Assembly (NCBI GenBank): GCA_029204225.1 | Contig: CM055102.1 | Location: forward strand, 24,645,390-24,709,389 | Reading direction: 5' to 3' | Source of the DNA: Diphasiastrum complanatum | Taxonomy: Eukaryota > Streptophyta > Lycopodiopsida > Lycopodiales > Lycopodiaceae | DNA: 64,000 nt | Part shown: piece after piece, positions 35,561 through 50,181 of the stretch | How positions within the stretch are numbered: position 1 is the first letter of the stretch | How the letters are laid out: every line of letters starts with the position of its first letter | Translations under genes and position numbers: made by a program | Notes under the pieces: model-generated | Told to the model about the DNA's origin: nothing | Seen by the model: only the letters and a program-made list of their open reading frames with translations | The model's database searches: none

Positions 35561-36754
35561 TCAAATTAATAGATCTACTTGACCAGAGGCCCAAATGTAC
35601 ATATATGGATTATGACCATGGACCGACATTGGTCCAAGAGTACAAAATTCTCTCCTTGCAGTTGTACCTTTGAGAGTCTGGGACATTCTTGTCGACTAGG
35701 GAGCACAAGGTAATAGAGAAGGCCCTTAGGATTGGATGTGGCAACACTTATCTTACTCACATAGGGCACAACTAGCATCAGAAGTGGTGTCCCTGGAACT
35801 CCTCTAGGAATTTTTGGCTAGACCAATTCCCTATAAAAAAAGTACCTAACAAACTTGCATCAAAAGAAATGTTGCAATTGTGAGATAATGGAAAAATAGC
35901 TTAACACTTTTCGCGGCACTTTATCTCCTTGTACGTCATCTCTATAACGTGAAGTGTTTGTTACACATTGGACGTTGCTCATCTCTCTACAAAACATGAT
36001 CTATTGGACATGCATGTAATGTCTCATAATCCATTCCCCACATTTTCATCACCTTTCATGTTTAAAAATACCACATTTTGTTTTGGAAGTATTAATTGCA
36101 AAATGAACTGTGCTAAGAAAAGAGAAATGGAAAAGTAAAAAATATTCATTTCTTTGAATCGATGGTGGATGAATCCTTGAGAAATTTCTTTACAGAATGA
36201 ATGCTAAAGCATTTTTTGGCGCATGACCTTTGAGGACAAATTTTTTTCTTCACATTAGGCAGGAAAATTCAACTTTTGAACCATGCAATATATCCAATTT
36301 TCAGAAGACTCTTCACATTAGATTCAAAAAGTGGTTTGAAGATTTGAAACTTGAAAGATTAGCCAGATTCAAAATCCCCATTCACATTATTGTCTTTTCA
36401 CAAAGCAAGAATGAAGCTACAAAACAAGAATTCTCGTAACTTTGCCAAAATTGACTCATATTATAGTTGAGACATAGCTCTCTGGATACATCATCTAAGA
36501 TCTGGCAAAGTCGACCAAAAGTACAAAAAAGATAGAAAACTAGACAACATAAATTTAGCAATCAAAATTGGAATGATTTCACTAATGGCCATAACTTTCA
36601 CATAACAACTTCAAATTAGAAGAAATCAATACCTCCTAGAAGCTAAGATCGAGGGTTATTGATCCAAAACAAGAAACCATAAGAAATTGTAATACCCAAA
36701 ACAATCCAAGCTTTGACAAAGTTTTATTTGAAAATTAGCTTCTCAATTGACAAA

Positions 36755-36755
<1 letters not shown>
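35561..36755. other. No gene seen
   Basis: AT-rich sequence without credible coding frames. The stretch around 35785-35840 resembles 34890-34925 (TTTTGGCTGGAACAATCCC type words), suggesting a dispersed repeat. Confidence 0.35.

Positions 36756-36844
<89 letters not shown>
36756..36844. repeat. Compound microsatellite (TG)n-(GA)n
   Basis: About 16 TG units are followed by an almost perfect run of about 27 GA units. Confidence 0.98.
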
Positions 36845-36846
<2 letters not shown>

Positions 36847-38022
36847 ATGCAAGAGGTGCGTGTAAAAAAAAAGTTACAGCAAAAAAATATTAACAAAAAA
36901 GTAAAAACTGAAATTATGGCAGGGAAGGATGCCTCCTCGAGGCATTCCGGCCGAGGAACGCCCTCATGGAAAGGTACTTCTAAAAAAGAGAGACATTTTC
37001 TTGGTCATTCCTTCGTATTATGCTGGAGATGTCAGTTGAAATCTACTTCCAAGTCAACGTCCCCCATGAGGTTTCATGCTGCTGAAAGTCTCTCCTCTCC
37101 TTGAGGTCACTCCACATAAGAGAAATTGTTCCCAAGTCCTTCAATATCTGGAATTCTGGTGAAGACCTCCTTTCATCACACCCTTAAAGGTTAACATCAT
37201 ACCATGTGGGAAAAAGTTAGATTATAGCCTTTCATCTTAAATGCAATCAACGGAGGGGGCGAAGAGGCTGAAAAATTAAATTTTCTGAATCCAATTCTCA
37301 AACAAGTTCTAAGCCCATCTCTTTGCAAATTTCAAAAGCAAACACACACAATCATACCATCATTGATAAGCAAGGATGAAAACTCCATGTCGTGATAGAA
37401 AACTCATGCCAATCAAACAATTATATGCTTGATAATAGTAATAACTCATTAAAATTAGCAGGCTGACTGTCTATAGGATTTACACTCAAAATTGTGTACA
37501 TACTGTCTGCCCTCTTTTGCACCAATCAGTGGCAAGATCTAAGTGTTCCTGATAGTCCATTTTATCAGGAAGATCAAGCCCGAAAAAATTGGAATATTTC
37601 TAGCTGATTATGATGACAGCATATATATCTACCTGCCCAATAAGGAAATCTTGAAAAACTAAGAATGGATGCATGTGACTCTTCATCCACCATCAACCAA
37701 AACTGCAGAATCACAATCACCAAAAAATATATTCCAAGCTGATCATGATGGATAGCAGTTCTCTCTACCTGCCTAACTACAGTACCTTGGAAAAACTAAG
37801 AATGGATGGATATGTCTCTTCATCCACCACCAGCTGTTGCTCCATTTCATCAAGGTCGTTCACAGAAAGCATCTCTTCCTTATTTCTCTCCCAGATTTAT
37901 CTCAAAGTTGAGAGGGTCGACTTCCCTGCCACATTCTCTCGACTGGAGAGATCATGCTCTGGAAGAGCATATTGAAAGATAAGTGATCATCTGTTAGGTG
38001 TTGAATTCTTCAACACAATTAT
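36845..38022. other. 3' flank of the ERF gene, with a diverged direct repeat
   Basis: No separate gene is supported. A unit of about 95 bp containing AAAACTAAGAATGGATG and CTTCATCCACCA occurs at about 37605-37700 and 37737-37835. It lies in the probable 3' untranslated or downstream region of the minus-strand ERF gene. Confidence 0.45.
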
Positions 38023-38290
38023 CTACAAGAATTGGCGAACGGTGAAAGATGGAGATAAGGACTCCGTCATTGCATCGCCCTCACTGCTAGAAAGCAACTC
38101 CTCCAAATACTTCTCCCCAAGATCCTGTACCTCAACAATGACAGGCTCAGCTTTGCTGATATCATTGGCTCGAGTGGCAAGTCTGAAGGAGGAAGAGGAG
38201 CCTCCAACTTTCTGCTTTTCTAAATCAGCAGCAGAAGCTGCTCCATCATTGTTCTCACTGTAATGCATCATCGATCTTGCTTCACTATTG
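38023..38290 (-). pseudogene. EDLL-like C-terminal tail of the ERF gene in a shifted frame
   Basis: Directly after the ERF stop codon, an open minus-strand frame offset from the main frame encodes a Ser/acidic-rich segment and then EVQDLGEKYLEELLSSSEG. This resembles the EDLL transcription-activation motif found at the C-terminus of group IX-type ERFs. It ends at a stop at 38023-38025. A single-base indel near 38290-38330, either a real mutation or an assembly error, would explain the separation. No GT-AG intron that keeps phase was found. Confidence 0.6.
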
Positions 38291-39808
38291 CTAACGACAG
38301 GCACTACCATCAGCCTGCCTCTTCTTACCCCAGCGCTCATCATCCATGCCAAGGATCGTTGTTGCTGGGTTGAGTCGATCATCCTGTATCGATCTTTGAT
38401 CACTTTTGTTACTGATTTGGGCAGTTTTTGAGGTCACTCTACGGATTATACGCTGTAGCTGATCTGTTACGCTTGCCTGGGATGTAACAGTATCCGCCAT
38501 AGCCAGAGAGTTGGTACGATTATTGAGTTGGAGTGCAGTAGGAATCGAGGAAGAGAGGGTGGACTTGTCCGAGAAGTTGTGAGTCGCCATGGAGGAAGAG
38601 ACGACATTGAGAGGGAAATTCACAAGAGCTCTGGATCCTCGCATTCTGAGAGCAGCCCGATCGTAGGCTAGCGCTGCCTCCTCCGCAGTGTCGAACGTCC
38701 CCAGCCACACTCGCACGCCCTGACGTGATGAGTCTCGGATCTCAGCTGCGAACTTTCCCCATGGCCGCTGCCTCACTCCCCTGTAGTGCCGAGGCTTCTC
38801 CTTCTGCTCTGCTTTTTCGTTGCCGCTAGCTGCAAGCAGCGCTGTCTCTGGTGCTGGCGCTGAGGCTGATGTGCGATCCGAAGTGGGCTTGGGCTGTTCT
38901 GCTGGCTCTAACTTTGCTGATGCCTCTTGGGTGATGCTGGGCTTCGCCATCGCCACTGGAGTAACAGGTGCCCACCCTTTCGTCGCTGCCTCCTTCAACA
39001 CTCCATACACCACCATATCTTCAGAGTCGTTCTCGTTCAGAGGAAGTCCATCCCAGGTGCCGGGGAGAAGCGGACTGAGGCTGGGGGGAGTTCCGCAGAC
39101 ACGCTTCGAACCCCAGGGGCTGAGCAGCGGCGATCTCTGCCATGCAATGGAGGAGTTCTTCGTGAAGCTCTCAGGCACTGCGAAGCTGTGAGCAGGAAGA
39201 GACAGAGCAGGAAGAACATTTTTTCTGCGTTTGTTACTGCTCCCGAGGCTTTCTGTAGATATGGATGATGGCTGCTCGCTATTTTCTGCCTTGCAGCTGG
39301 GAAAGCCTCCCCATGCCTGATAATTGGCTTCTTCGCATGGATCTGCCTCTTTAGGTTGTCCTCCCAGCATCTGAGCCCTCAGCTTCAACGCCTCAGGATT
39401 CCCCCCCTCTGCTTCCTTCCGCACAACTTCACCTATCTTCTTACGGAAGCTCTCGGCAAACCGCTGCCCTAGACTACCCCTCAGCTTCTGCCCAATCCTT
39501 GCGCATTTTCTGGAGGATTCCTTCCTGGCTGAAATTTTGGGTGCAATCTGTGCATTCAATGCTTGGAAATGAGCAGAGCCATGTTGGTCAGATCTAGCAG
39601 GAGTATCCTCCTCGTCCTTGAAGAAGGAAGGAAAGGTGACAGATTGAGAGGAAGAAGAGGAGAGAGCTCCGGGAGACTGCAACAGGGACTCCAAGTCCAT
39701 CTGAAGCTGAGGCCTGGGGGGTGTGAGAGGAAGCCCAGATCTCAAATACTCCTCAGTCTTGTCTCCATGCTTCACCAGTGAATTCCAAGAATTTTGTTGA
39801 TAAAACAT
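38291..39808 (-). CDS. AP2/ERF-domain transcription factor (ERF subfamily, group IX-like), probably truncated
   Basis: An intronless ORF of 505 residues. The single AP2 domain spans residues about 341-400 ([49 protein letters not shown]). It carries the Ala and Asp at positions 14 and 19 that mark ERF rather than DREB proteins, so it should bind GCC-box DNA in the nucleus. The long N-terminus has a Ser-rich stretch, a basic segment (residues about 94-135, [15 protein letters not shown]) and a KRRK nuclear-localisation-like motif near 193. The chosen start [10 protein letters not shown] is the first ATG of the frame. The C-terminus ends in a Lys/Arg-rich tail just where the EDLL-like tail continues in another frame, so the ORF is likely shortened by a frameshift. 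Group IX ERFs typically act in ethylene/jasmonate and defence signalling; that role is inferred here. Confidence 0.92.
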   Translation of the reverse strand: MFYQQNSWNSLVKHGDKTEEYLRSGLPLTPPRPQLQMDLESLLQSPGALSSSSSQSVTFPSFFKDEEDTPARSDQHGSAHFQALNAQIAPKISARKESSRKCARIGQKLRGSLGQRFAESFRKKIGEVVRKEAEGGNPEALKLRAQMLGGQPKEADPCEEANYQAWGGFPSCKAENSEQPSSISTESLGSSNKRRKNVLPALSLPAHSFAVPESFTKNSSIAWQRSPLLSPWGSKRVCGTPPSLSPLLPGTWDGLPLNENDSEDMVVYGVLKEAATKGWAPVTPVAMAKPSITQEASAKLEPAEQPKPTSDRTSASAPAPETALLAASGNEKAEQKEKPRHYRGVRQRPWGKFAAEIRDSSRQGVRVWLGTFDTAEEAALAYDRAALRMRGSRALVNFPLNVVSSSMATHNFSDKSTLSSSIPTALQLNNRTNSLAMADTVTSQASVTDQLQRIIRRVTSKTAQISNKSDQRSIQDDRLNPATTILGMDDERWGKKRQADGSACR

Positions 39809-39882
39809 CGTCTAATGTTCAATTCTGACAAAGTAGGAGCACCCGCCTTCCAATCCAAATGACACAGTCAAATCTAACAACC

Positions 39883-40030
39883 CACCAGTTCTGAGCTTCA
39901 AACACCCACCTTACAATCCCAGCAAATCACGCTCTCAAACCCAACAATTTCACCAGCTCTGAACTACCCACCTTACAATACAATCAAATCACCCTCTCAA
40001 ACACAACAATTCACCAGTTCTGAGCTTCAA
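39883..40030. repeat. Tandem repeat in the ERF 5' leader/promoter
   Basis: A unit of about 65 bp (CACCAGTTCTGAGCTTCAA ... ACCCACCTTACAAT ... CTCTCAAACCCAACAATT) occurs in two full copies (from 39883 and about 39951). A partial third begins near 40011, and a diverged trace lies at 39840-39880. It sits 75-220 bases upstream of the ERF start codon. Confidence 0.8.
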
Positions 40031-41589
40031 AATTGATCAGCCGAATAATTGACAAAGCATTGTAAAAAGGAAAAGAGAGAAAAGAGAAAAACAAGGCAAT
40101 AAAGCAGTAAATAGGATGTGGGTCTGGAATTAAATTGACCCTTCCTTGCCTCACCACTCCCTTGACTGTGCATCATCCATGAAGCTTTATAGCTTCCTTA
40201 CAACAATTCTTTCTCAATTTCAATACTGGTCAAATTGAATAACTTAATTTCAGTCAATGTTTCCCTTCTTCTTAAAAAACATTTTATGAAGCAAAGATTG
40301 ACAAAATGACAATCCAGCTCAGAAAATTGCACCTTGGCATAATGATTTATCATTATTCTAGGGGCAGTGGCATTGCCTTGCTTCATACGGGTGAAAGAGC
40401 CAGCAGATCACTCCAAACCTTTAAAAAAGGCCAACAAAATATAACAAAATATATGCTACCGTAGGTAGCATTGCCTCATGGCAACTAACAAAAGGCACAT
40501 GGTATTCTAGGAGATCCGATCTGCATATCCATGGAGTACTGAGTACAGAAGGTTCCTTAGGAAGATGGAGAGAAGCTTGTAAATCATATTATAATAGTGC
40601 TTTTTGGTACTATCAACTTCTGGATCACACAACTAGGATAGAACTTGGGTGGTCTATAAACCCCGGGCTCAACTCAGTGCTCGAGAAAATAGACAAAGTA
40701 TAAGAACGAAATCGACAAGTTTTCTCAAAAATTGGTATCATAAAATATTTGACCGTTTTTTATGCAAGCATATATACCTTTTTATGAGTAAAAGCCTTCA
40801 AAAAACTGAGAGTTTCTATGAAATGCAAGTTTTTTTGAGGATAACTCAACTGAGGTTTCCCGAGCACTCACAAACTCGAGCCCTAATATTTGCAAGCTAC
40901 ATTGCAAGTCAAAGGCATATTTACCTTCTTAAAAAGACTCTTTTTTTGGCGAAGCTTCATGTGAAACTGAAAACAAAAAAAAGTACCTTCATTACTTGAA
41001 AAATAAATTCGAAAAGTTAAATGTTCTTCCTTGCAAGACTTAAAGATACTCGTATATTTTCACAAATGTACAAAAACAAAAGGAGGGTAGGCAACTCAAT
41101 GCTAGTCCAGTTTCATTGCCTAGAAAGAGAGGGAGCCAATCTCTCAAAAACCTGCTGGTTCCGTGCAATCCTTGTCAAAAAATTTCTTCTCTCAAAATAT
41201 ACGTGACCTTGTTCATAAATAGGCAAATCTTTTTCAAATTATAGATTTCGAAAAGTAGCCTTTAAATATACAAAGTTTGAACAAAAAAGGCCTTTTAATA
41301 TGAAAGGTTGGTGTGCACCTCACATTCCAAGTTTGAGCACGATACACCAATCCACCATGTGCGAGAATGGCATAGAATCTTGCGTGACTAAAAAACTTCA
41401 CGAAAACCACTAGACTAATAATAATTCGCGAAGAGCAGACAACCATATTAAGTAATTAGAAAGCCAGACAGAACGTAGAAAGGCATTGCAATATTGACAC
41501 AAATCTGAACAAAGAACAAACTGAGTTGTAATCAAATTAAGTATAGAGTTTAATAATGCAGGTGAGCACAAAACAATAGCGGACGTAAC
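40031..41589. other. Intergenic, no gene seen; contains a short inverted repeat
   Basis: No credible coding frame. Imperfect inverted arms of about 25 bp lie at 40665-40690 (GGGCTCAACTCAGTGCTCGAG) and 40855-40883 (CCGAGCACTCACAAACTCGAGCCC). They enclose about 165 bases and resemble a small MITE-like or foldback sequence. Confidence 0.4.
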
Positions 41590-41940
41590 CAGGTGATGTA
41601 CCTATTACTGACAATACATCTGGAAGAAAAGAATCAATGCACAAAAGCATCTACAATGTATATCTTTGATTATAGGTGATGTTTCGTTCTAATGACGTTC
41701 TGATACTCTTCTGATGCTATATCTCTGAATACGCTGATGGTATTCAATATATACATAATTTTTACAGGTGTGCAGATGAAGAAAGTACAAAAGTGGTTAA
41801 AATGTAGACAGTGGCGTTTTTCGTCACCCTTATTTTACATGTAAATTTGCAAACTGTGCGACAACACAAGTAAAATACAACAGCATGAATGGAGGTAGAT
41901 TAACATAGGATTTAGGAGAGTGTAGGAGATAAATCCAACA
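41590..41940 (-). repeat. 3' LTR (part) of minus-strand copia element D
   Basis: On the minus strand an LTR starts TGTTGGATTTATCTCC at 41940, directly after a PPT. A TATA-like run (TATGTATATATTG) is near 41755. The outer end could not be fixed. Confidence 0.65.
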
Positions 41941-41944
41941 CCCC

Positions 41945-44757
<2,813 letters not shown>

Positions 44758-44938
44758 GAACCTGAGAAAGTGCTCAGAACCAGAGGTAAATAATTGAGAA
44801 ATCGTTTTATCTCTGAGTGCTTAATTCGGTGGAAGGGTCGTACTGAGGATGATTATTCGTGGGAGAGAGTTGATAGCATAAAGAAGAATTTCCCAAATTT
44901 TAGTTTCTAAGGATAGAAATAGTTTAAGGAGGGAAGAA
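44758..44938 (+). pseudogene. gypsy chromodomain end and PPT
   Basis: Plus-strand words EKVLRTRGK, RWKGRTEDDYSWERVDSI and KKNFPNF (to about 44910) are the end of a chromoviral pol with its chromodomain. They are followed by a stop and by AAGGAGGGAAGAA (44926-44938), a PPT adjoining an LTR. The upstream part of the element is replaced by element D. Confidence 0.75.
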
Positions 44939-45480
44939 TGTTATGTCCATGACCAGTACATAGGATACAATATACTCCTAGTCTTGGATACACGGTACTC
45001 CAGTGAAACAAGCTATTAGTTATGCCACGTCATACTGGACGTGACCCGAAAGTAACTAATATCCTTGTGAGGCCAAGAACACACTAAGTGGAGTTTAGAC
45101 AAGGTAATGAGACAGTGTATGCATGTGTAGAGTTATCAATATCAATTCTATGAATAGTTGGTCCATGCATAGGACTCTATTCTAGGTGAATCTATGTATA
45201 GGAAACATAGGGCTATGCATGGCTATGTGCCCAGGATGCATTAGGCTCTATATAAGAGGACCAAACTCGCCCTACTCCTCATCATGGTTCTTGATTCATT
45301 GCCAGGATCTCACTCTACATTCATGCTTCTTGTTCCTTGGCTTGGGGGTGAGGCTTCTAGAGATTGATTGGATGCTTCTACTTGGTTGGGTGGTTTCTCC
45401 ACAATGTGTTATCCTTTTGTGTTTAGGATTTGTAAGCAGGATCTAAGGAGCTTCCCTTATATTAACACTTTCCAATGTTC
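44939..45480 (+). repeat. 3' LTR of the gypsy chromovirus relic (truncated)
   Basis: The LTR starts TGTTATGTCCATG directly after the PPT. A TATA-like CTCTATATAAGAGG is at 45249. The right end is lost where a copia fragment begins near 45485. Confidence 0.65.
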
Positions 45481-45484
45481 TTTT

Positions 45485-45875
45485 AGTTTCTAAACTCACA
45501 AAGAATGTGATAAGTGTTGGAAAGCTACTTGATGATGGTTTTGATGTGGAATTCAATATGAATACTTGTATCATTAAGAAAGGTGATGAGATCCTAGCAT
45601 ATGGATATAATTATGGTGGCATTTTCAAGTTAGATTTACATGAAAGTGCAAGTTCTTGTGATATTGCTTTGATGACTTATTTCTCCAAGGAGGAATTTTG
45701 GTATAGGAGGTTGGATCAAACCAATTTCAAATCTATGTTCTCTATGGTCAAGGAGATCAAGCCATGTGAGGCTTGTTTTATAGCAAAATCACATAAGAAG
45801 CCATATTTGATGTCTTCCATCAAGACAACATCCATTGGAAGTGGAACACTCAGATGTTCACTTTTCACCTTTTGA
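45485..45875 (+). pseudogene. copia protease/GAG-pre-integrase fragment
   Basis: An open frame encodes LTKNVISVGKLLDDGFDVEF, then FWYRRLDQTNFKSM (in place of LWHRRLGH) and CEACFIAKSHKKPY. These are the region between protease and integrase of a copia element. Catalytic segments on either side are missing. It ends where gypsy H-type LTR sequence begins. Confidence 0.75.
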
Positions 45876-45879
45876 AATC

Positions 45880-46101
45880 TCGTAGACTTCTCTGAGGTCT
45901 TAGAATCATGTGAAAAAGGACCCTACAAACATTTGGTTGGAATTGAGGTGAGAAAAGTGCAATTTACCTAATACGCACTCTAATTTCTGCTATATAAGGG
46001 CAAAATTCGAGTCATTTGTCACATTATCTAGCGAAGCTCTACCCAATTTTCAATTGAGATTTCCAAGTTCTCCATCTGCTCCCAAATTTTCTACCAGCCA
46101 T
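45880..46101 (+). repeat. Fragment of an H-type gypsy LTR (left of the F insertion)
   Basis: This stretch aligns with 59070-59290. Shared words include CACCTAATACGCACTCTAA, a TATATAAGG TATA-like box and GTCATTTGTCACATT. It stops at the insertion point of element F. The same LTR resumes at 51086 on the other side. Confidence 0.8.
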
Positions 46102-46454
46102 TGTGAAAAAAGTGGATCTCGAATGGATCTAAGATCCCAAATGTTCTGACTAAGATCTTTGCACAACAAACTACAAAAGCTAGAAATGCAAAGCATCCTA
46201 ATGCTACCTTTGATACACATGAACTTGACAAAGCATTCAAGAGACAAAAGAAACTTATGAAAGATACTGATGGCAGCCAAAAATAGCAACAAGCAGGCCA
46301 TGGAACAATAGCCTACCACTTTTGGATAGCACCTAAGATCATACACAAGAGCTTGAAGATAATACACAAAGCAATGCTCATAATGGAGGAAGAAACTGTG
46401 ACAATGATCTATTGATCTCTCTCAACAATACAGAAAGTTTCTCCAACCTGTTCT
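46102..46454 (-). repeat. 3' LTR of copia element F (truncated)
   Basis: About 95% identical to 50442-50785. The outer end TGTG (46102) is preceded by GCCAT. Its inner (U3) part is missing because a deletion joins it directly to RT sequence at about 46454. Confidence 0.85.
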
Positions 46455-48250
46455 TGAGCATACCCTTTTGCCACCAATCTTGCCTTGTACCTTTTGATTG
46501 ATCCATCTTCTTTTGTCTTGATCTTGAAGATCCACTTACACCCAATTGTCTTTTTGCCTTTTAAGAGTTCCGCCAACCTCCAAGTGTTGTTCTTGATGAG
46601 TGCTTGATGCTCAGGATCCATGGCTTGGATCCATTTCTCATTTTAAATTGCCTCATCTACACAATTTGGTTCATCAAAAGAGGTAAGAAAAGCAAAGTTA
46701 GAGTTCTCCACCACTTGATTTCCTTTTTCATCATAGGTTAGCCTTGATGGCTTAGTCCTTTGCCTTTGAGTCCTCCTTGAAGGTTGCTTTGGAGTGGCAT
46801 CTCCACTTTCATCCAAGACATCTTGCACATCATGATGATTATTAGGCACATCAACATCATCATCAACATTGACAACATTAGAAACATTCTCTTCATGAAA
46901 GATGACATCCCTACTTATGAAAAATTTATTCGTAGAAGGAATGTACACTTTGTAAGCCTTGCTTACTTCACTATAGCCAACAAACACACCCTTATTTGAT
47001 GAAGGATCTTCTTTAGCTCTATCATCAAGAGTGATGTTGACAAAACAAGTACAACCAAAGATCCTACAATGCTTGACACTCGGCCTCCTAACATAGAGGA
47101 CCTCAAAGGGAGTCTTACCATTCAAAGAAGCACTTGTCCTCCTGTTACAAAGATACTTAGCACATGCTAAAGCTTCCCCCCAATAGGACTTAGCAAGATT
47201 AGCATGTAGTCTCATTGCCTTGGCACATTCACAAAGGGTTCTATTCTTCCTTTCTGCCACTCCATTCTATTGTGGAGTCCTAGGACTAGAGTACTCCCTC
47301 TTACTCCCATGTGCTATGCAAAAATCTTTGAGCTTATTTGAAGTGTATTCCCCTTCATTATCTGATCTCAATCATTTGATCTTTGTATTGAATTGATTTT
47401 CCACTTCATTCTTAAACTTGGCAAATGCAGCAAACACTTCATCCTTGGTTTTAAGAAGATAGACCCAAGTATACCTACTAAAGTCATCAATAAAATTTGC
47501 ATACATTTTTGCCCCACCATTGCTAGTTGTACAGAAAGAATGAAGATCCGAATGCACAAGTTGAAAAGCTTTTTTAGATCTAGAAGTAGATCTAGTATAA
47601 GCAAGTCTACGAGATTTGGACAAGGCACAATGTTCACAAAATGTATTATTTGCAACAAGACTTTTAGGGAGACCAAGCACATGCTCTTTCTTTGCCATTT
47701 CCTCCAAAGATTTGAAGTTGGGATGGCCCAACCTCTTATGCCAAATTTCCTGGTTTGTCAATTGTTCCCTAGCAATACATCCTTCATTCTTAGAGATCAC
47801 ACATGCATCCAGTTTGAAAAGTTTACCATGCCTTCTTCCTTTAGCAATCAAGGATCCACACTTACTTATCAAACAAGCATCTCCAATGAGCTCAACATCA
47901 AGCCCCTTGTCAATCATTTGACTAGCACTAAGCAAGTTCTTAGTGATTGAAGGAATGTACAATACATTTTCAAGATTAGCTTTCCTATTTGTTGAAAGAG
48001 AAATAGGAATTGTGCCTACTCCTTTGATGTCACATTGACTATCATTTGCAGTATAGATGATGTTGCTCTCTCCCTCATAAGACAATAAGGATGAAAAGTA
48101 TTCCTTATGTCTTGTCATGTGAGATGAGGCTCCACTATCAATCCACCAAGGATCATTCCCATCTATATGTGCAAGCAAACTTGAAGTCATAACAGGAGAT
48201 TTAGAAATGTTATCATCTTCTTCATCTATTGCTAGATTTCCTTGCCTCTC
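46455..48250 (-). pseudogene. copia pol, element F (protease-integrase-start of RT)
   Basis: The protease box WWIDSGASSHMT (about 48150) is intact. GAG-pre-integrase (EIWHKRLGHPNF with C-x2-C) and the integrase core (HSDLHS, FIDDFSRYTW) follow to 47375. A TGA at 47372-47374, a TAG at 47267-47269 and a TAA at 46643-46645 interrupt the frame; all are consistent with C-to-T changes of Arg or Gln codons. After the second stop come [17 protein letters not shown], the SRRTQRQRTKPSR linker and the RT N-terminus (CKWIFKIKTKEDGS, ARLVAKGYAQEQ). RT is then cut off by the deletion at about 46454, so the catalytic YVDD, RNase H and PPT are absent. Confidence 0.88.
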
Positions 48251-49070
48251 ACCTTGCTCTCTTTTCTTCTTATGACATTCGTTAGCAAAATGACCTTTTA
48301 TCCCACAATAAAAGCACTTGTACTTTGACTTATCTTTCTTTCTAAAAGAAGTAGAAGAGGAGGAGGAAGAGTGATCATCATGATCTGAGTTACCAGCTTT
48401 GGACCATTTCCCTTTTCCTTTACCTTTGCCTTTGACTTTGTCTTTTGTGAAAAAAGCCTCTTCACCTCCACCTTGCAAGGATGCACCATCAAGCTTTGAT
48501 TGAAACCTATGTTCTTCAGCCAATAAGATTTGTTGCAAGTCAACCACACTTGGCAAGACTCTTTTAATGGCAAAACTTTGCACAAGGTTAGCATGTTTAT
48601 CTAGCAAACCATTCAACATAACTTGGACTATTTCACCATCTTTTATGCTTTCGTCAATGCATGCTAGATCATCACTTAAGGACTTAACCCTCAAGACAAA
48701 TCCATGAGCACTTTCTCCCTCTCTTTGCCTACTAGAAAATATTTGCCTCCTTAGGCTCAATACCCTAGATGTGGACTTTGATTCAAAGAGTTTCTTCAAG
48801 GCATTCCATGCTCACTTGCACTTTGACACCTACCAACTTCCTTGAGAAGCTCATTGGTAACATTCATTTAATGATATGAAGAGTGCTTTTGGCCTTCTTA
48901 TCAAAATTTTGTTGCTCTTGAACAGTGGGTGGTCTCTCTTCAGTTCCTACAACTATGTCCATGAGTTCATTCAACTCAAGTAAGGATTCCATCCTCACTT
49001 TCCAAGTAGAGTAGTTTGATGAACTCAACCTATCATTAGTTTCTAACATGATCCCACCATTGGAAGCCAT
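48251..49070 (-). pseudogene. copia gag, element F (frameshifted)
   Basis: It starts at ATG 49070 (MASNGGIMLE) with the family motif SNYSTWKVRMES. Two frameshifts between 48870 and 48795 break the frame, after which it is open. The capsid region (ESAHGFVLRVKSLSDDLA) is followed by a Lys/Gly-rich basic linker and a complete zinc knuckle CFYCGIKGHFANEC near 48300. Unlike the knuckles of elements A and B, all four ligands are present. Confidence 0.85.
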
Positions 49071-50166
49071 GAATATAATGATTCTTCAACTTTTAGAATG
49101 TGTCCTAATGCACCTAACACCCACTTTCCTCTCAACAAATGATGGATAAGTAGATCTCAAAAGATCTAGGACCCTAAAACACTTCTATCTTGAACTTGGC
49201 TAGTTTCCAAGCATAGAAAAGAAGATTGAAACACATGCAATACTTTTCACATACTAAGAATGGATTACAAACTCAAACCAACCTGAAATCACTCTTGCTT
49301 AAGCTCTCAAAATTTCTAGCAAGTGACCAAATCAAGTTATGATGTGAAGAGTTACTTGGATTCTTAGAAAATACACAAGACTAGGCCGCCAAGAATACTT
49401 AGAATAGAACAAACTTGATCAACACACTAAGATATTGATTCAACCTGTAAAACCACATGTAAACCACACTTCTAAAAGTTTATAAACTCCAGCAAATGAT
49501 AAATGCAAGCTTTAGAGGTGAATGAAAGAGCACACTTAGTGAATCACAAGACTAGCTTCACTAGCTTGTCAAATCTTGGTGTTTAGATGTAGATCTAAGA
49601 TCACTTCACATGAGAATGTTCCTCAACCTGTTAAGAACCTGAAAACACATTTTCATAATAGTTAAAAGCTTCCAGCAAATGCTCCAATCAAATTACATAA
49701 GGAGAGCTACTTACATACTCAACAAAGTACACCAAAATTTATGCAAAAGATTGTTGACAATCTGTTCACCCAAAAGGGGATCTTTCATCCAAGTGGGAGC
49801 TATGCTCAGCCTTTTGGAGAATTACGAAATCACTCAAAGAGTATTTGTCATCCACTTAAGGAGAAGGTTCACTGTTCATCCACAAAAGTGGAGATTGTCA
49901 ACAATAGATTGAACAGAACATTGTTAGTATTGAATATGCACAAGCCTCACAATCAACAAATGATTAGGTGTTATGATTTGATCCAAAATAGCTTTTTCTC
50001 AGCCTCTGATCTTCAATAGACCTGAAATATGCTTTTGATTCACAAGTTCAACTCAACAAACAAAGGCTAGCAAGATTTGATCAACAATGCAATGCATAAT
50101 CATGCTAGAACTTGATCAAACATCCAAATATCACCATAAATGGAAATCATTATAAATAGAGGCCAT
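49071..50166 (-). other. Leader of element F
   Basis: Non-coding sequence between the PBS at 50167-50181 and gag. The short open frames seen here have no family features. Confidence 0.5.
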
Positions 50167-50181
50167 CCAGCTCTGATACCA
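50167..50181 (-). other. Primer binding site next to the 144-bp repeat
   Basis: On the minus strand this reads TGGTATCAGAGCTGG, directly adjoining the end (...CTAACA) of the terminal repeat 50182-50325. Confidence 0.85.

Noticed and set aside
36847-37104. 85-codon plus-strand frame after the microsatellite
   Set aside because: Lys-rich start from A-runs, no family features, and probably in the ERF 3' flank.
38260-38330. A small intron joining the ERF body to the EDLL-like tail
   Set aside because: The donor GG|GTAAGA and the acceptor ACAG exist, but the phases do not match and the interval is very short, so a frameshift is more likely.
38820-39268. Plus-strand frames across the ERF gene
   Set aside because: Antisense shadows of the ERF reading frame.
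40665-40883. Short inverted arms suggesting a MITE
   Set aside because: Arms are imperfect, no target duplication could be identified, and no second copy is in the window; kept only as a remark in the interval entry.
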